Shown here in pieces: positions 26,073 to 34,562 of a stretch of DNA of 54,505 nucleotides. Numbering within the stretch: position 1 is the first letter of the stretch; each line of letters starts with the position of its first letter. Made by a program: the position numbers and the translations under genes. The notes under the pieces are model-generated. The model made no database searches. It had not been told where the DNA came from and saw only the letters and a list, made by a program, of their open reading frames with translations. Location of the stretch: NCBI RefSeq assembly GCF_910578695.1, contig NZ_CAJTQJ010000008.1, forward strand, positions 19,367-73,871. The letters are read 5' to 3'. Origin of the DNA: an uncultured Brachyspira sp. (GTDB lineage Bacteria > Spirochaetota > Brachyspiria > Brachyspirales > Brachyspiraceae).

Positions 26073-26981
26073 ATGAAAAAAGTTTTAATATTATTATCTG
26101 TCTTATTTTGTTTTAATGTATATGTTTATGCAAAAGGACTTCCTCTTTCTGTATTATCATCAGGCGAAGATTATAGCTGGATAAAGGGAAGACAAATGAT
26201 TAGTATAAACTTAAATCCCGGCGGTGCAGTATTCTATCCATTGCTGTTTAATACTCTTGTTAATAATGCTGTTCATAATACAGGACTTATCGGAATGGAT
26301 TTAGGCAGTATTGGTAAATATTTTGACTATGCAGATGCAAAAGGCTCTGCTTGGTATATACCGGCAATATCATATTCATTATTTGTACATAAACAAATAT
26401 CAGCGGAGGCAGGTATAGGACTTTATTCAAGTACTTATAATTTAACAATATCAAAGGATAATGCTGAAAAATTATTGGATGCATTAGGACAGGGAAATTA
26501 TGTTGGGGCTGTTGGAACTGATACGGTTTTCAATGCTTCTTTTATATTTATGCCTATAACTTTCTCAGTAAAATTTTACGGTCCTAAAAGACAATTTTAT
26601 AATGCATTTCGTTTTGGCATAGATGCGTTTTTCTATACAGTTTCTTCACAAAACGGACTTACAGGGATAAAAACGGATCATACAGTTTATGATGCTGCTT
26701 TATATATATCTTATGAAATAGGCTGGAATATAGAATTATTCCCTACTAAAGAATGGAGGGTAAAGCCAACTATAGATATAGCTTTGCTTGAAATAGGATA
26801 CTATGTAAGACCTTGGACTAAAAATGTATACAATACTGTAACAGGAGGAGCTGCTTCCTTAACTACAGGATTTTCTGCATTTAATATTCCTTCTTGGAAT
26901 AGTTTTCCTGATTTTGCTAAATATCTTGCAAATATAAGATTTGCATTATTCCCTAGAATAGGGTTTAGTTTAAGATTTTAA
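26073..26981 (+). CDS. Putative outer-membrane beta-barrel protein A
   Basis: The 302-residue product starts with a Sec signal peptide (MKKVLILLSVLFCFNVYVYA, cleavage after about residue 20). It continues with alternating amphipathic strands rich in Gly, Tyr and Phe and ends in Phe (GFSLRF), the usual C-terminal signature of BAM-inserted outer-membrane proteins. A longer frame starts at 26037, but the Met at 26073 heads a proper signal peptide and is preceded by GGG. A segment PTIDIALLEIGYYVRP is mirrored by PFIDISLLDLGYSFTP in the next gene, so the two are diverged paralogues. The ligand or role is unknown. Confidence 0.7.
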   Translation: MKKVLILLSVLFCFNVYVYAKGLPLSVLSSGEDYSWIKGRQMISINLNPGGAVFYPLLFNTLVNNAVHNTGLIGMDLGSIGKYFDYADAKGSAWYIPAISYSLFVHKQISAEAGIGLYSSTYNLTISKDNAEKLLDALGQGNYVGAVGTDTVFNASFIFMPITFSVKFYGPKRQFYNAFRFGIDAFFYTVSSQNGLTGIKTDHTVYDAALYISYEIGWNIELFPTKEWRVKPTIDIALLEIGYYVRPWTKNVYNTVTGGAASLTTGFSAFNIPSWNSFPDFAKYLANIRFALFPRIGFSLRF

Positions 26982-26993
26982 TGGATTTGTATT

Positions 26994-27704
26994 ATGAAAT
27001 TAAATAAAATAATTATTTTTATATCTTCAATATTTTTTATATCAAGTGCTTCGCTTAAGTCTCAGGATTATTTAAAGCATTCTTTAGGTGTGGATTTTGG
27101 AACTACTTTATTTTCTATGGGTATAATACCAATTATAACAGATTTAGCTTTCAAGCCTAATAACGGCGATAATGGAAAGTTTTATGATGGTAAATTTGGA
27201 TTAAGATTACAATATAATTATACATATCTTCCAAAACAGTCTCTTGATATAACTTTAGGTTTTTATGCTTTTGATACCCATTACGGAAGTTCAGGAAATT
27301 CTATTACTGATAACTTAGGCAATATTATAAGCTCAAAATCTTTAAGTAAATTCTATAACGGCAGTACAATAGCTATACCTGCTTCAATAGGAGTAAGATT
27401 TTATTTTAATAAAAATAATACTCCAAGCGGATTCTTTTTACTTCCCAAAGTTGGAATGACAACATTTATAATAAATGGCAAGGAATTAAGAGATGACGGC
27501 AGTATTAGACATAAAACAACATCTGTTTATGATTTTTATATATCAGGAGAAATGGGATTTAGAATAGACTTATTTTCTAAAATTGGTTCTAATTGGGAAG
27601 TTCGTCCATTTATAGATATATCTTTACTTGATTTAGGATATTCATTTACTCCCGGTATTAGAATCATACCTCTTCCGAGATTGGCTGTAGGTATATTGTT
27701 TTAA
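26994..27704 (+). CDS. Putative outer-membrane beta-barrel protein B
   Basis: The 236-residue protein has a signal peptide (about residues 1-23), a barrel-like pattern of alternating residues, and a C-terminal Phe (PRLAVGILF). It shares the WEVRPFIDISLLDLGY element with the preceding gene, pointing to duplication and divergence. Only 12 bases separate it from that gene. Its stop codon lies inside a 20-bp tandem duplication. No function can be assigned beyond a probable outer-membrane location. Confidence 0.68.
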   Translation: MKLNKIIIFISSIFFISSASLKSQDYLKHSLGVDFGTTLFSMGIIPIITDLAFKPNNGDNGKFYDGKFGLRLQYNYTYLPKQSLDITLGFYAFDTHYGSSGNSITDNLGNIISSKSLSKFYNGSTIAIPASIGVRFYFNKNNTPSGFFLLPKVGMTTFIINGKELRDDGSIRHKTTSVYDFYISGEMGFRIDLFSKIGSNWEVRPFIDISLLDLGYSFTPGIRIIPLPRLAVGILF

Positions 27705-27727
27705 TAATAGGTATATTGTTTTAATAA
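27688..27727 (+). repeat. 20-bp tandem duplication across a stop codon
   Basis: TAGGTATATTGTTTTAATAA occurs twice back to back (27688-27707, 27708-27727). The first copy contains the last codons and stop of the preceding beta-barrel gene. Confidence 0.9.
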
Positions 27728-27755
27728 TTGATAATGTTTTGTAAGGTTTTTTATT

Positions 27756-28424
27756 ATGAAAAGAATTTTATTATTAATGATAATTACTTTATTTATGAGT
27801 TCATCTTTATTTGCATTAATTGAATCATTTTATATAGCACCTAAAGTTGTATATAATTTTAATGATTCAGGTGTTAATAATGAAAAAGGAAAGCGTATAA
27901 TAAATAATTATCTTGGAGCGGGTTTCTCAGCAGGATTTGATTTTTATAAATATCAAAGAAGCTTACCATTAAGAGTGGAATTAGAATATACTTTTAAAGA
28001 TGGTATGACAGGAAATTATCATACTGCAAATATATTAAAGCAGTCTCAGCATTCAATATTAGCAGCAGCATACTACAGTATTCATATTTTTCATATTAAA
28101 AAGAGCGAATTAAGAACTATCACAGCTGAAGAAATATATAGAAGAAATCCAATAATGTCTTTATATTTAGGGCTGCTTATGGGCACTAAAATTAATGCCA
28201 ATACTTATGACAGATGGTTTGAAGATGGAGGTAAAGTAAAAGCTACTGTAACTACTATACCAAAGCCTGTATTTGCAGTAGGAGGTGCTGTAGGATTTGA
28301 TATATGTGTTACTAGTTTCCTCAATTTAGATATAGGATACAGATTATTATACGGATTAGATAATGTTCTGTCGCATGAATTTGCTATAGCAGCAAGATTT
28401 CCAATACCAGACCTTAGGAAGTAA
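27756..28424 (+). CDS. Putative outer-membrane protein C
   Basis: The 222-residue product has a signal peptide (about residues 1-20, ending SSLFA) and a barrel-like body: SFYIAPKVVYNF, then NYLGAGFSAGFDFY, LPLRVELEYTF, and LNLDIGYRLLYGL. It is clearly paralogous to the gene at 28694-29332 (IAPK, GGGFAVGYDL, PLRFDIEYMF, LAVDLGYRYLLGF), separated only by a tiny lipoprotein gene. The fold resembles small porin-like or OmpW/OmpA-type eight-stranded barrels, inferred from pattern alone. It does not end in Phe. Function unknown. Confidence 0.68.
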   Translation: MKRILLLMIITLFMSSSLFALIESFYIAPKVVYNFNDSGVNNEKGKRIINNYLGAGFSAGFDFYKYQRSLPLRVELEYTFKDGMTGNYHTANILKQSQHSILAAAYYSIHIFHIKKSELRTITAEEIYRRNPIMSLYLGLLMGTKINANTYDRWFEDGGKVKATVTTIPKPVFAVGGAVGFDICVTSFLNLDIGYRLLYGLDNVLSHEFAIAARFPIPDLRK

Positions 28425-28429
28425 TAGTT

Positions 28430-28681
28430 ATGAAAAAGATAGTTTTATTATTGTTATCAGCAGTATTGTTTATTTCCTGCAAAACAGGAACTTTAGTTGT
28501 AGTGCCTATACCAAATATTGAAATAACTGTATATCCGCCTCAGACAAATTTGGAGAGAACCAGCAGTTATAACTTTAATGCTTATCCTAGATTATTCAAT
28601 AATAATTTAGGTATGAATAGCTGCTTTTACAGCAGTAATACTAATAATTTAGTAAAAGATAATTTTGTTTATTTAAAATAA
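28430..28681 (+). CDS. Small putative lipoprotein
   Basis: The 83-residue product has a signal peptide with lipobox LFISC (Cys at residue 17) and a short mature part rich in Pro, Asn and Tyr, including VVVPIPNIEITVYPPQTN. It has no recognisable domain. It starts five bases after the previous stop with AGGAAG upstream, and lies between two paralogous barrel genes, so it may be a partner lipoprotein of that pair. That role is inference from context. Confidence 0.65.
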   Translation: MKKIVLLLLSAVLFISCKTGTLVVVPIPNIEITVYPPQTNLERTSSYNFNAYPRLFNNNLGMNSCFYSSNTNNLVKDNFVYLK

Positions 28682-28693
28682 AAGGGTTGTTAT

Positions 28694-29332
28694 ATGAAAC
28701 GATTAGTGATTATATTATTATTTTTTATTGCTGTTTTTTCCAATAAAAATTTATTGTCAGCAACTTTTTCAGGTATTTATATAGCTCCCAAAATAAATTT
28801 TAAGCATGAAGCTCTCAATAAAACTAATAGATTAGAATTAGGAAAACTTCCTTTTCGTGAAAAAAACAATTATATAGGAGGAGGCTTTGCTGTAGGATAT
28901 GATTTATTTAGAAAAACTAGATTAGTACCTTTAAGATTTGATATAGAATATATGTTTCAGGGAGTAGTCGGAAAAAAAGAAACTTGGATGCAAAGTATAA
29001 TGGCTAGCATATATTATGATATAAATGTATTTTTCCTAAAAAACAGCGAGTTGGATGTCGTTACTTCCAGAATACTTTACAGCAGAACACCTATTATAAA
29101 TTTATATATAGGATTATCTTTTGGAAGCAGATTATATCAAATGCTCTATAAATATGATGATATAGGAAAAGCCCTTATCACTAGAAATTCTTTTGCATTT
29201 GGAATCAATGCAGGCATAACATACAATGTATTTGATTGGCTTGCTGTAGATTTAGGATATAGATACTTATTAGGCTTTGGGTTTTTCGATGCTCATGAAG
29301 TACTTCTAGGAGCTAGATTTACTATAAGATAA
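28694..29332 (+). CDS. Putative outer-membrane protein D, paralogue of C
   Basis: The 212-residue protein has a signal peptide (about residues 1-23, ending LLSA) and a barrel-type sequence matching protein C along its length, including the SELD/SELR segment followed by a ILYSRTPIINLYIGLSFGS-type strand pair. It ends EVLLGARFTIR. AGGG precedes the ATG. C and D appear to come from a local duplication that now brackets the small lipoprotein gene. Function unknown. Confidence 0.68.
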   Translation: MKRLVIILLFFIAVFSNKNLLSATFSGIYIAPKINFKHEALNKTNRLELGKLPFREKNNYIGGGFAVGYDLFRKTRLVPLRFDIEYMFQGVVGKKETWMQSIMASIYYDINVFFLKNSELDVVTSRILYSRTPIINLYIGLSFGSRLYQMLYKYDDIGKALITRNSFAFGINAGITYNVFDWLAVDLGYRYLLGFGFFDAHEVLLGARFTIR

Positions 29333-29355
29333 AATTATTTTTAAGAAGTTTTATT

Positions 29356-30153
29356 ATGAAAAACAAAATTTTTACTTTGACTTTTTTATCAATTATTATT
29401 ATATATGCTGCATCATGCTCTACAAATGATAAGCATGTTATTGTATTGGCTTTAAGTAAGCAATTGCATGCTGTACTATATAATGATAATAGCGAATCTA
29501 CAAAAACAGCATCTAAAACATATACTCAAAAAAATGATATAGCAACTGTTTATAATTCTGTAGAGGAATCTGCTCAAATAGAAAAAAAAGAAGAAGTGAA
29601 AATTACAGCAAATAATGAAAATGATGCTGAAAAATACAATAAAAAAGAAGAACCTAATATAACATCTGCAGAAATTATGGATTCTGTAGATGCTATAGAT
29701 GTTGTAGATGTTGTAGATGCTGCAATAATAAAAGAAACTAAAATTGCAAAACAAAATTATGATAATGAAGTATTTATTACTAAAAATATTATAAGTTTTG
29801 ATTTTGATTCTTATGAATTAAAAGAAGAATATAATAAAGGCATAGATGAAATTTATGAATATTTAAACAAAAATAAAAATGTTAATCTAATAATAGAAGG
29901 ACATAGCGACAGCAGAGGAAATTACAATTATAATATATATTTATCTGAAAACAGAGCTAAAGCTATATTTAATAGATTAGTAGATAAAGGAATACATAAA
30001 GAAAGGCTCAGATATATAGGATATGGCTCTAAATACTCATCTGAATATAATGATAAAGATAGAAAATGCCAATTTGTTATAATAAATAATTCAAATGAAG
30101 AAGCTAAATATAAAAAAGATAATGAGACTGATATTATTAAATTAAAAAACTAA
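29356..30153 (+). CDS. OmpA-domain lipoprotein
   Basis: The 265-residue product has a signal peptide with lipobox AASC (Cys near residue 21), a long low-complexity linker (about 45-140, with repeated Asp-Ala-Val-Val units such as VDAIDVVDVVDA), and a C-terminal OmpA-like peptidoglycan-binding domain (about 145-250). The domain shows SFDFDSYELK, IIEGHSDSRGNYNYNIYLSENRA and RLRYIGYGS, including the Asp and Arg that bind diaminopimelate-type peptides in the family. It should tether the outer membrane to peptidoglycan, as Pal does. It is the last gene of the envelope operon. Its presence suggests that the barrels above belong to a wall-anchored surface complex, which is inference. Confidence 0.82.
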   Translation: MKNKIFTLTFLSIIIIYAASCSTNDKHVIVLALSKQLHAVLYNDNSESTKTASKTYTQKNDIATVYNSVEESAQIEKKEEVKITANNENDAEKYNKKEEPNITSAEIMDSVDAIDVVDVVDAAIIKETKIAKQNYDNEVFITKNIISFDFDSYELKEEYNKGIDEIYEYLNKNKNVNLIIEGHSDSRGNYNYNIYLSENRAKAIFNRLVDKGIHKERLRYIGYGSKYSSEYNDKDRKCQFVIINNSNEEAKYKKDNETDIIKLKN

Positions 30154-30286
30154 ATATATTTTTATCAAATTCTTTATAATTAATTAAATTACTTAATTAT
30201 TAAAAAATATTAATAATTAAGGCTTAAATTATAAAAAAAATTTGTTTAACTAATTGCATATAAATATTTATATAACGGAGTTTTAT

Positions 30287-31810
30287 ATGCATACAAAAAT
30301 ATATTCAGAAGCTCTTTACGGAATAGAAGGCATACCAATTGTTATAGAAGTAAATATATCAGAGGGACTTCCAAAATTTGATGTAGTGGGACTTCCAGAC
30401 CAGGCAGTTAATGAAGCAAAAGAGAGAGTAATTGCTGCAATTAATAACAGCGGCAGATTTTTTCCTCCAAAAAGAATAACTATAAATTTAGCACCTGCAG
30501 ATTTAAAGAAAACAGGAAGTATGTATGATTTAGCATTTGCTTTGGGAATACTTTCTTCAAGCGTTCAGATATTTTTTTCAGATTTTATGGATAAAACTAT
30601 TATACTTGGTGAGCTTGCATTAGACGGAAGCGTAAGAGAAGTTAAGGGTATATTTTCAATGCTTCTTAATGCTAAAGAGCTTGGAATAAAAAATGCTGTT
30701 ATACCTTTCAATAATATAGATGAGGCTGATATTGTTGATGGAATTAATCTTTATCCTGTAAAAACTTTAAAAGAAGCTATAGATGCCATAGAAGGAAAAA
30801 GAGAACCTATAATATCTAAAGGAAAATACAATTTTGATAATGATGAAAATGAAGCTGTAGATTTTTCAGATGTTAAAGGTCAGGAATATGCTAAAAGGGC
30901 TGCAATGATAGCTGCTGCCGGAGGGCATAATTTTATAATGATAGGCTCTCCGGGATGCGGAAAAACATTGATAGCAAAAAGAATACCAACAATACTTCCT
31001 CCATTAACATTTGAAGAGGCATTGGAAGTTACAAAAATTTATTCATCTTACGGACTTTTATCAAAAAATATGCCTTTAGTAAAGAAGCGTCCTTTTAGAA
31101 TACCTCATCATACTTCTTCTTATGTAAGTCTTGTAGGAGGGGGAAGAAACATAAAAGCAGGCGAAATTACTTTAGCTCATAATGGTATTTTATTTCTTGA
31201 TGAGTTTGTAGAGTTTCAGAGTTCAGCACTTCAAACTTTAAGAGAACCTATGGAAGAAAAAACTATTACTATAAGCAGAGCAAACGGAAGCCTTTCTTTT
31301 CCTGCCAATTTTACATTAATTGCTGCTATGAATCCTTGTCCCTGCGGATACTATGGAGATGAAAAGCATATATGCAGATGTTCTGATATTGCAAGAAGAA
31401 AATATATAGCAAAGCTTTCAGGTCCTATATTAGACAGAATAGATATTTCAATAGAGGTGAGGGCTGTAGATTATGCTAAAATGATTTCAAAAGCTGATGG
31501 GGAGAGTTCTGCCTCTATGCGTAAAACAGTGATTAAAGCAAGAAAGAAGCAGGAAAAAAGATTCAAAGAAAATAATATAAAAATATTTTCAAACTCTTCT
31601 ATGAGTATAAAAGATACTGATAAATTTTGTATTTTAGATGATAAGGCTAAAAATCTTCTAAATTTAGCTATAGAAAAATTTTCAATGAGTGCAAGAAGCT
31701 ATAATAAAATATTGAAAGTATCAAGAACAATAGCAGATTTGGAGGATAAAGATATCATAGGAATTGATCATATTACAGAAGCTTTACAGTACAGATTTAA
31801 TTTAAATTAG
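30287..31810 (+). CDS. YifB/ComM-family AAA ATPase
   Basis: The 507-residue protein has the N-terminal Lon-protease-like domain of the Mg-chelatase-like family (VVGLPDQAVNEAKERVIAAI), a Walker A GSPGCGKTLIAKRIP, Walker B ILFLDE, and the cysteine-rich AMNPCPCGYYGDEKHICRCS insertion. ComM is a hexameric helicase that promotes branch migration of donor DNA in natural transformation. Whether this organism is transformable is not known from the window. The ATG at 30287 is preceded by ACGGAG. An upstream ATG at 30254 has no such site and is rejected. A competence pilus operon is not seen. Confidence 0.9.
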   Translation: MHTKIYSEALYGIEGIPIVIEVNISEGLPKFDVVGLPDQAVNEAKERVIAAINNSGRFFPPKRITINLAPADLKKTGSMYDLAFALGILSSSVQIFFSDFMDKTIILGELALDGSVREVKGIFSMLLNAKELGIKNAVIPFNNIDEADIVDGINLYPVKTLKEAIDAIEGKREPIISKGKYNFDNDENEAVDFSDVKGQEYAKRAAMIAAAGGHNFIMIGSPGCGKTLIAKRIPTILPPLTFEEALEVTKIYSSYGLLSKNMPLVKKRPFRIPHHTSSYVSLVGGGRNIKAGEITLAHNGILFLDEFVEFQSSALQTLREPMEEKTITISRANGSLSFPANFTLIAAMNPCPCGYYGDEKHICRCSDIARRKYIAKLSGPILDRIDISIEVRAVDYAKMISKADGESSASMRKTVIKARKKQEKRFKENNIKIFSNSSMSIKDTDKFCILDDKAKNLLNLAIEKFSMSARSYNKILKVSRTIADLEDKDIIGIDHITEALQYRFNLN

Positions 31811-31839
31811 CATTTTTAATAAAAAAATATAAATTACTA

Positions 31840-31868
31840 TTGACAATAATTTTATTATGTTATACAAT
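31840..31868 (+). promoter_or_regulatory. Promoter of the met leader and operon
   Basis: TTGACA (31840-31845) and TACAAT (31863-31868) have a 17-bp spacer, putting the transcription start near 31875, about 24 bases before the leader ATG. Confidence 0.7.
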
Positions 31869-31898
31869 GATATATAATTTTTTGGAGTTATAAAATCA

Positions 31899-31973
31899 AT
31901 GAAAGCAATCATCGTTATAAACAAAATGCATTGTTCTATGCAAATGCGTATATTAAATAATGATGGCTGTTAG
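31899..31973 (+). CDS. Met/Cys-containing leader peptide upstream of metY
   Basis: A 24-codon frame begins at ATG 31899 with GGAG at 31884-31887 and ends at TAG 31971-31973. Counting the initiator it has Met codons at positions 1, 10, 14 and 16 and Cys codons at 12 and 24, a composition matched to the sulfur amino acids made by the downstream operon. The last Cys and the stop fall in or next to a segment that can pair with the terminator. The frame is too short to be an enzyme. Its likely job is ribosome-mediated attenuation rather than making a functional product. The evidence is positional and structural, with no homologue known to the annotator. Confidence 0.72.
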   Translation: MKAIIVINKMHCSMQMRILNNDGC

Positions 31974-32038
31974 TATAGTTTATTTTTTTGTTTTTTGAAT
32001 TTTAAAAGCCGTCAAAGTTAATTTTGGCGGCTTTTTTT
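31961..32038 (+). terminator. Attenuator: antiterminator and intrinsic terminator
   Basis: The terminator stem is AAAAGCCGTCAAA (32004-32016) with TTTGGCGGCTTTT (32023-32035), 13 bp with one G-U, followed by T's. The competing antiterminator pairs TGATGGCT (31961-31968, end of the leader frame) with AGCCGTCA (32007-32014), 8 bp with one G-U, and destroys the terminator. A weaker upstream pairing of AGCAATCAT (31904-31912) with ATGATGGCT (31960-31968), one mismatch, could sequester the same segment. The terminator lies 27 bases before metY. Confidence 0.78.
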
Positions 32039-32064
32039 ATATTATATTTTTTAAGGAGAAAAAA

Positions 32065-33363
32065 ATGTCAAGAGAATTAAAATTTGAAACTTTAGCAGCT
32101 CATGCAGGACAGGAGGATTTGAATGATGCATCTGGAAGCAGGGGTATACCTGTATATAAAACTACATCATACTTATTTAAAAACTCCAAACATGCAGCAG
32201 ATTTATTCGGATTAAGAGAATTAGGCTATATTTATACAAGGCTTGGAGACCCTACTGCTGATATTCTTGAAAAAAGAATTACTGCTATGGAAGGAGGAAA
32301 ATCTTCTGTTGCTGTATCATCTGGAACTAATGCCATATTTTATACAATAATTACAATATGCGAGGCAGGAGATGAAATAGTATCTGCTAATAATATATAT
32401 GGAGGAACATATTCTCAATTTGCAGCTATACTTCCGAAATTAGGAATAAATACTACATTTGTTGATGCAAAAAATCCTGATAATTTTGCTAAAGCTATTA
32501 CTGATAAAACTAAATTAATATTTATAGAAACAATTTCAAATCCTTCATTAGATTTTGTTGATATAGAGAAAGCAGCAAAAATAGCACATGATGCAGGAAT
32601 ACCTTTAGTAGTAGACGCCACTTTTACAACTCCGTATCTGATTCAAACAATTAAATATGGTGCTGATATAGTGATAAACTCTCTTACAAAATGGATAGGA
32701 GGTCACGGAAGTGCTGTAGGAGGAATAATAACAGATTCAGGTAATTTTAATTGGCAAAGCGATAAGTTTCCATTATTTACTAAGCCTGATTCTAATTATC
32801 ATGGAATTCGCTGGGCTTATGATTTGCCTGATGAACTTAAAAGTATTGCATTTGCATTAAGAGTGAGAACTGTACCGCTTAGAAATTTAGGGGCTTGTCT
32901 TTCTCCTGATAATTCTTGGATATTTATTCAAAATGCTGAATCTTTGGCACTTAGAATGGATAGACATTGCTATAATGCACTTAAAACCGCAGAATTTTTA
33001 GAAAAAGATGACAGAGTTGAATGGGTAAGATATCCGGGACTTAAAAATGATCCTTCATATAATATAGCTAGTAAATATTTGAAAGATAAATTCGGAGGAG
33101 TAGTTGTATTTGGAATTAAGGGCGGATATGATGCGGCTGTGAAATTTATAGACAATATAAAATTATTTTCTCATTTAGTTAATGTAGGAGATGTTAAGAG
33201 TTTGGTAGCTCACCCTGCATCTACAACACATTCTCAATTATCTGAAGAAGAATTAAAAAAAGCTGGTATAAGCCAAAACTTTATAAGGCTTTCTATAGGT
33301 ATAGAGCATATTGATGATATATTGTATTATTTAGATGAAGCTTTAACTATAGCAAATAAATAG
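32065..33363 (+). CDS. metY: O-acetylhomoserine sulfhydrylase
   Basis: The 432-residue PLP enzyme of the Cys/Met metabolism family forms homocysteine from O-acetylhomoserine and sulfide (some members also act on cysteine synthesis). Its PLP lysine is K209 in NSLTKW, preceded by the FVDAKNPDN and FIETISNPSLD segments. The length and the YTRLGDPTADILEKR motif favour the MetY/Met17 type over cystathionine synthases, which are usually shorter. It has a strong AAGGAG site and is followed after 23 bases by metX, which supplies its substrate. Transcription would depend on read-through of the attenuator just upstream. Confidence 0.95.
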   Translation: MSRELKFETLAAHAGQEDLNDASGSRGIPVYKTTSYLFKNSKHAADLFGLRELGYIYTRLGDPTADILEKRITAMEGGKSSVAVSSGTNAIFYTIITICEAGDEIVSANNIYGGTYSQFAAILPKLGINTTFVDAKNPDNFAKAITDKTKLIFIETISNPSLDFVDIEKAAKIAHDAGIPLVVDATFTTPYLIQTIKYGADIVINSLTKWIGGHGSAVGGIITDSGNFNWQSDKFPLFTKPDSNYHGIRWAYDLPDELKSIAFALRVRTVPLRNLGACLSPDNSWIFIQNAESLALRMDRHCYNALKTAEFLEKDDRVEWVRYPGLKNDPSYNIASKYLKDKFGGVVVFGIKGGYDAAVKFIDNIKLFSHLVNVGDVKSLVAHPASTTHSQLSEEELKKAGISQNFIRLSIGIEHIDDILYYLDEALTIANK

Positions 33364-33386
33364 TATAATATTATTGGGGATTATTT

Positions 33387-34508
33387 ATGAAAAACATAAA
33401 AAAAGAAAATAATGAAAATAAAAAAAAGAAAATAATAAAAAATGAAAAAAATGAACTTGAGAATAATGAATTAAAATTTTTTAATTATAATAAAAAATTT
33501 AAATTTGAAAATGGTGCAGATATAGATGAATTGATTATAGCATATACTGTAAACGGACAATTAAATGCTAATAAAAATAATGCCGTATTAATATGCCATG
33601 CTTTTACAGGGGACGCTGATGTTGTTTCTTGGTGGAATAATTTTGTAGGGAAGAAAAAAGCTATAGATACTGATAAATATTTTATAATATGTTCTAATGT
33701 ATTGGGAGGCTGCTCAGGGACTACAGGACCTTCATCAAAGAAGCCTAATAGTAATTTATATTATGGTACGGATTTTCCGAGTTTTACAATTAAAGATATA
33801 GTAAAAGTTCAAAAGTTATTAATAGATCATCTAGGAATAAAAAAACTTCATTGTGTTGCAGGCGGTTCTATGGGAGGAATGCAGGCTTTGCAATGGACTG
33901 CTTCATATCCTAATATGATGAAAAAAGCAATAATAATAGCAAGCTCTATGAGGCATTCTCCTATGCAAATAGCTTTGAATGAAATATCAAGGCAGGCAAT
34001 AACAGAAGACAGTGAATGGTACGGCGGAAAGTATTATGGTATATCAAGCCCTAATAAAGGTCTTGCATTAGCTAGAATGCTTGGACATATTACATATATG
34101 AGTGAGGAATATATGAAAAAAAAATTTGGCAGAAAAAGAAAAAAGTCTTTAAAATATTTTACCCCCTCTTTTGAAGTAGAAAATTATCTTCATTATAACG
34201 GAGAAAAATTTACAGCAAGATTTGATGCTAATAGTTTTTTATATCTTACTAAAGCTATGGATTTTTTTGATGTTAAAGATGAAATAAAAAAAATAAAAAC
34301 AAGAAAGAATGCTGAATTAGAAAAAGTTCTTATTATATCTTTTATGTCAGATTGGCTTTATCCAAGTACTCAGTCCGCTGAAATAGTATCTGCTTATCAG
34401 TATTCAGGTATAGATACAACATTTTACGAAATAGAATCTAATTACGGGCATGATGCTTTTTTATTAAAAAATTCTGAACAAACAAAATATATAAAAAACT
34501 TTTTATAA
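33387..34508 (+). CDS. metX: Homoserine O-acetyltransferase
   Basis: The 373-residue alpha/beta hydrolase-fold enzyme transfers acetyl from acetyl-CoA to homoserine. The nucleophile is Ser161 in GGSMGG, with Asp in SDWLYP and His in NYGHDAFLL near the end. The ICHAFTGDADVVSWW and LGGCSGTTGPSS segments are typical of MetX, and the pairing with MetY supports this over the succinyl-transferring MetA. The first 30 residues are an extra Lys/Asn/Glu-rich tail. GGGGA precedes the ATG. With metY it provides direct sulfhydrylation to homocysteine. Confidence 0.94.
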   Translation: MKNIKKENNENKKKKIIKNEKNELENNELKFFNYNKKFKFENGADIDELIIAYTVNGQLNANKNNAVLICHAFTGDADVVSWWNNFVGKKKAIDTDKYFIICSNVLGGCSGTTGPSSKKPNSNLYYGTDFPSFTIKDIVKVQKLLIDHLGIKKLHCVAGGSMGGMQALQWTASYPNMMKKAIIIASSMRHSPMQIALNEISRQAITEDSEWYGGKYYGISSPNKGLALARMLGHITYMSEEYMKKKFGRKRKKSLKYFTPSFEVENYLHYNGEKFTARFDANSFLYLTKAMDFFDVKDEIKKIKTRKNAELEKVLIISFMSDWLYPSTQSAEIVSAYQYSGIDTTFYEIESNYGHDAFLLKNSEQTKYIKNFL

Positions 34509-34562
34509 AAAGACTTGTTTTTTTATTATTTATTAGTTAGTATATATTTTAAGGTATTGCTT

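Noticed and set aside
29476..29754. 92-codon minus-strand frame rich in Phe, Tyr and Cys
   Set aside because: It is the mirror of the low-complexity linker of the OmpA-domain lipoprotein.
31869..32064. SAM riboswitch or Met T-box upstream of metY
   Set aside because: The leader is under 200 nt, contains no T-box sequence or specifier stem, and lacks the four-helix SAM-I core. A translated leader with a simple terminator explains it better.
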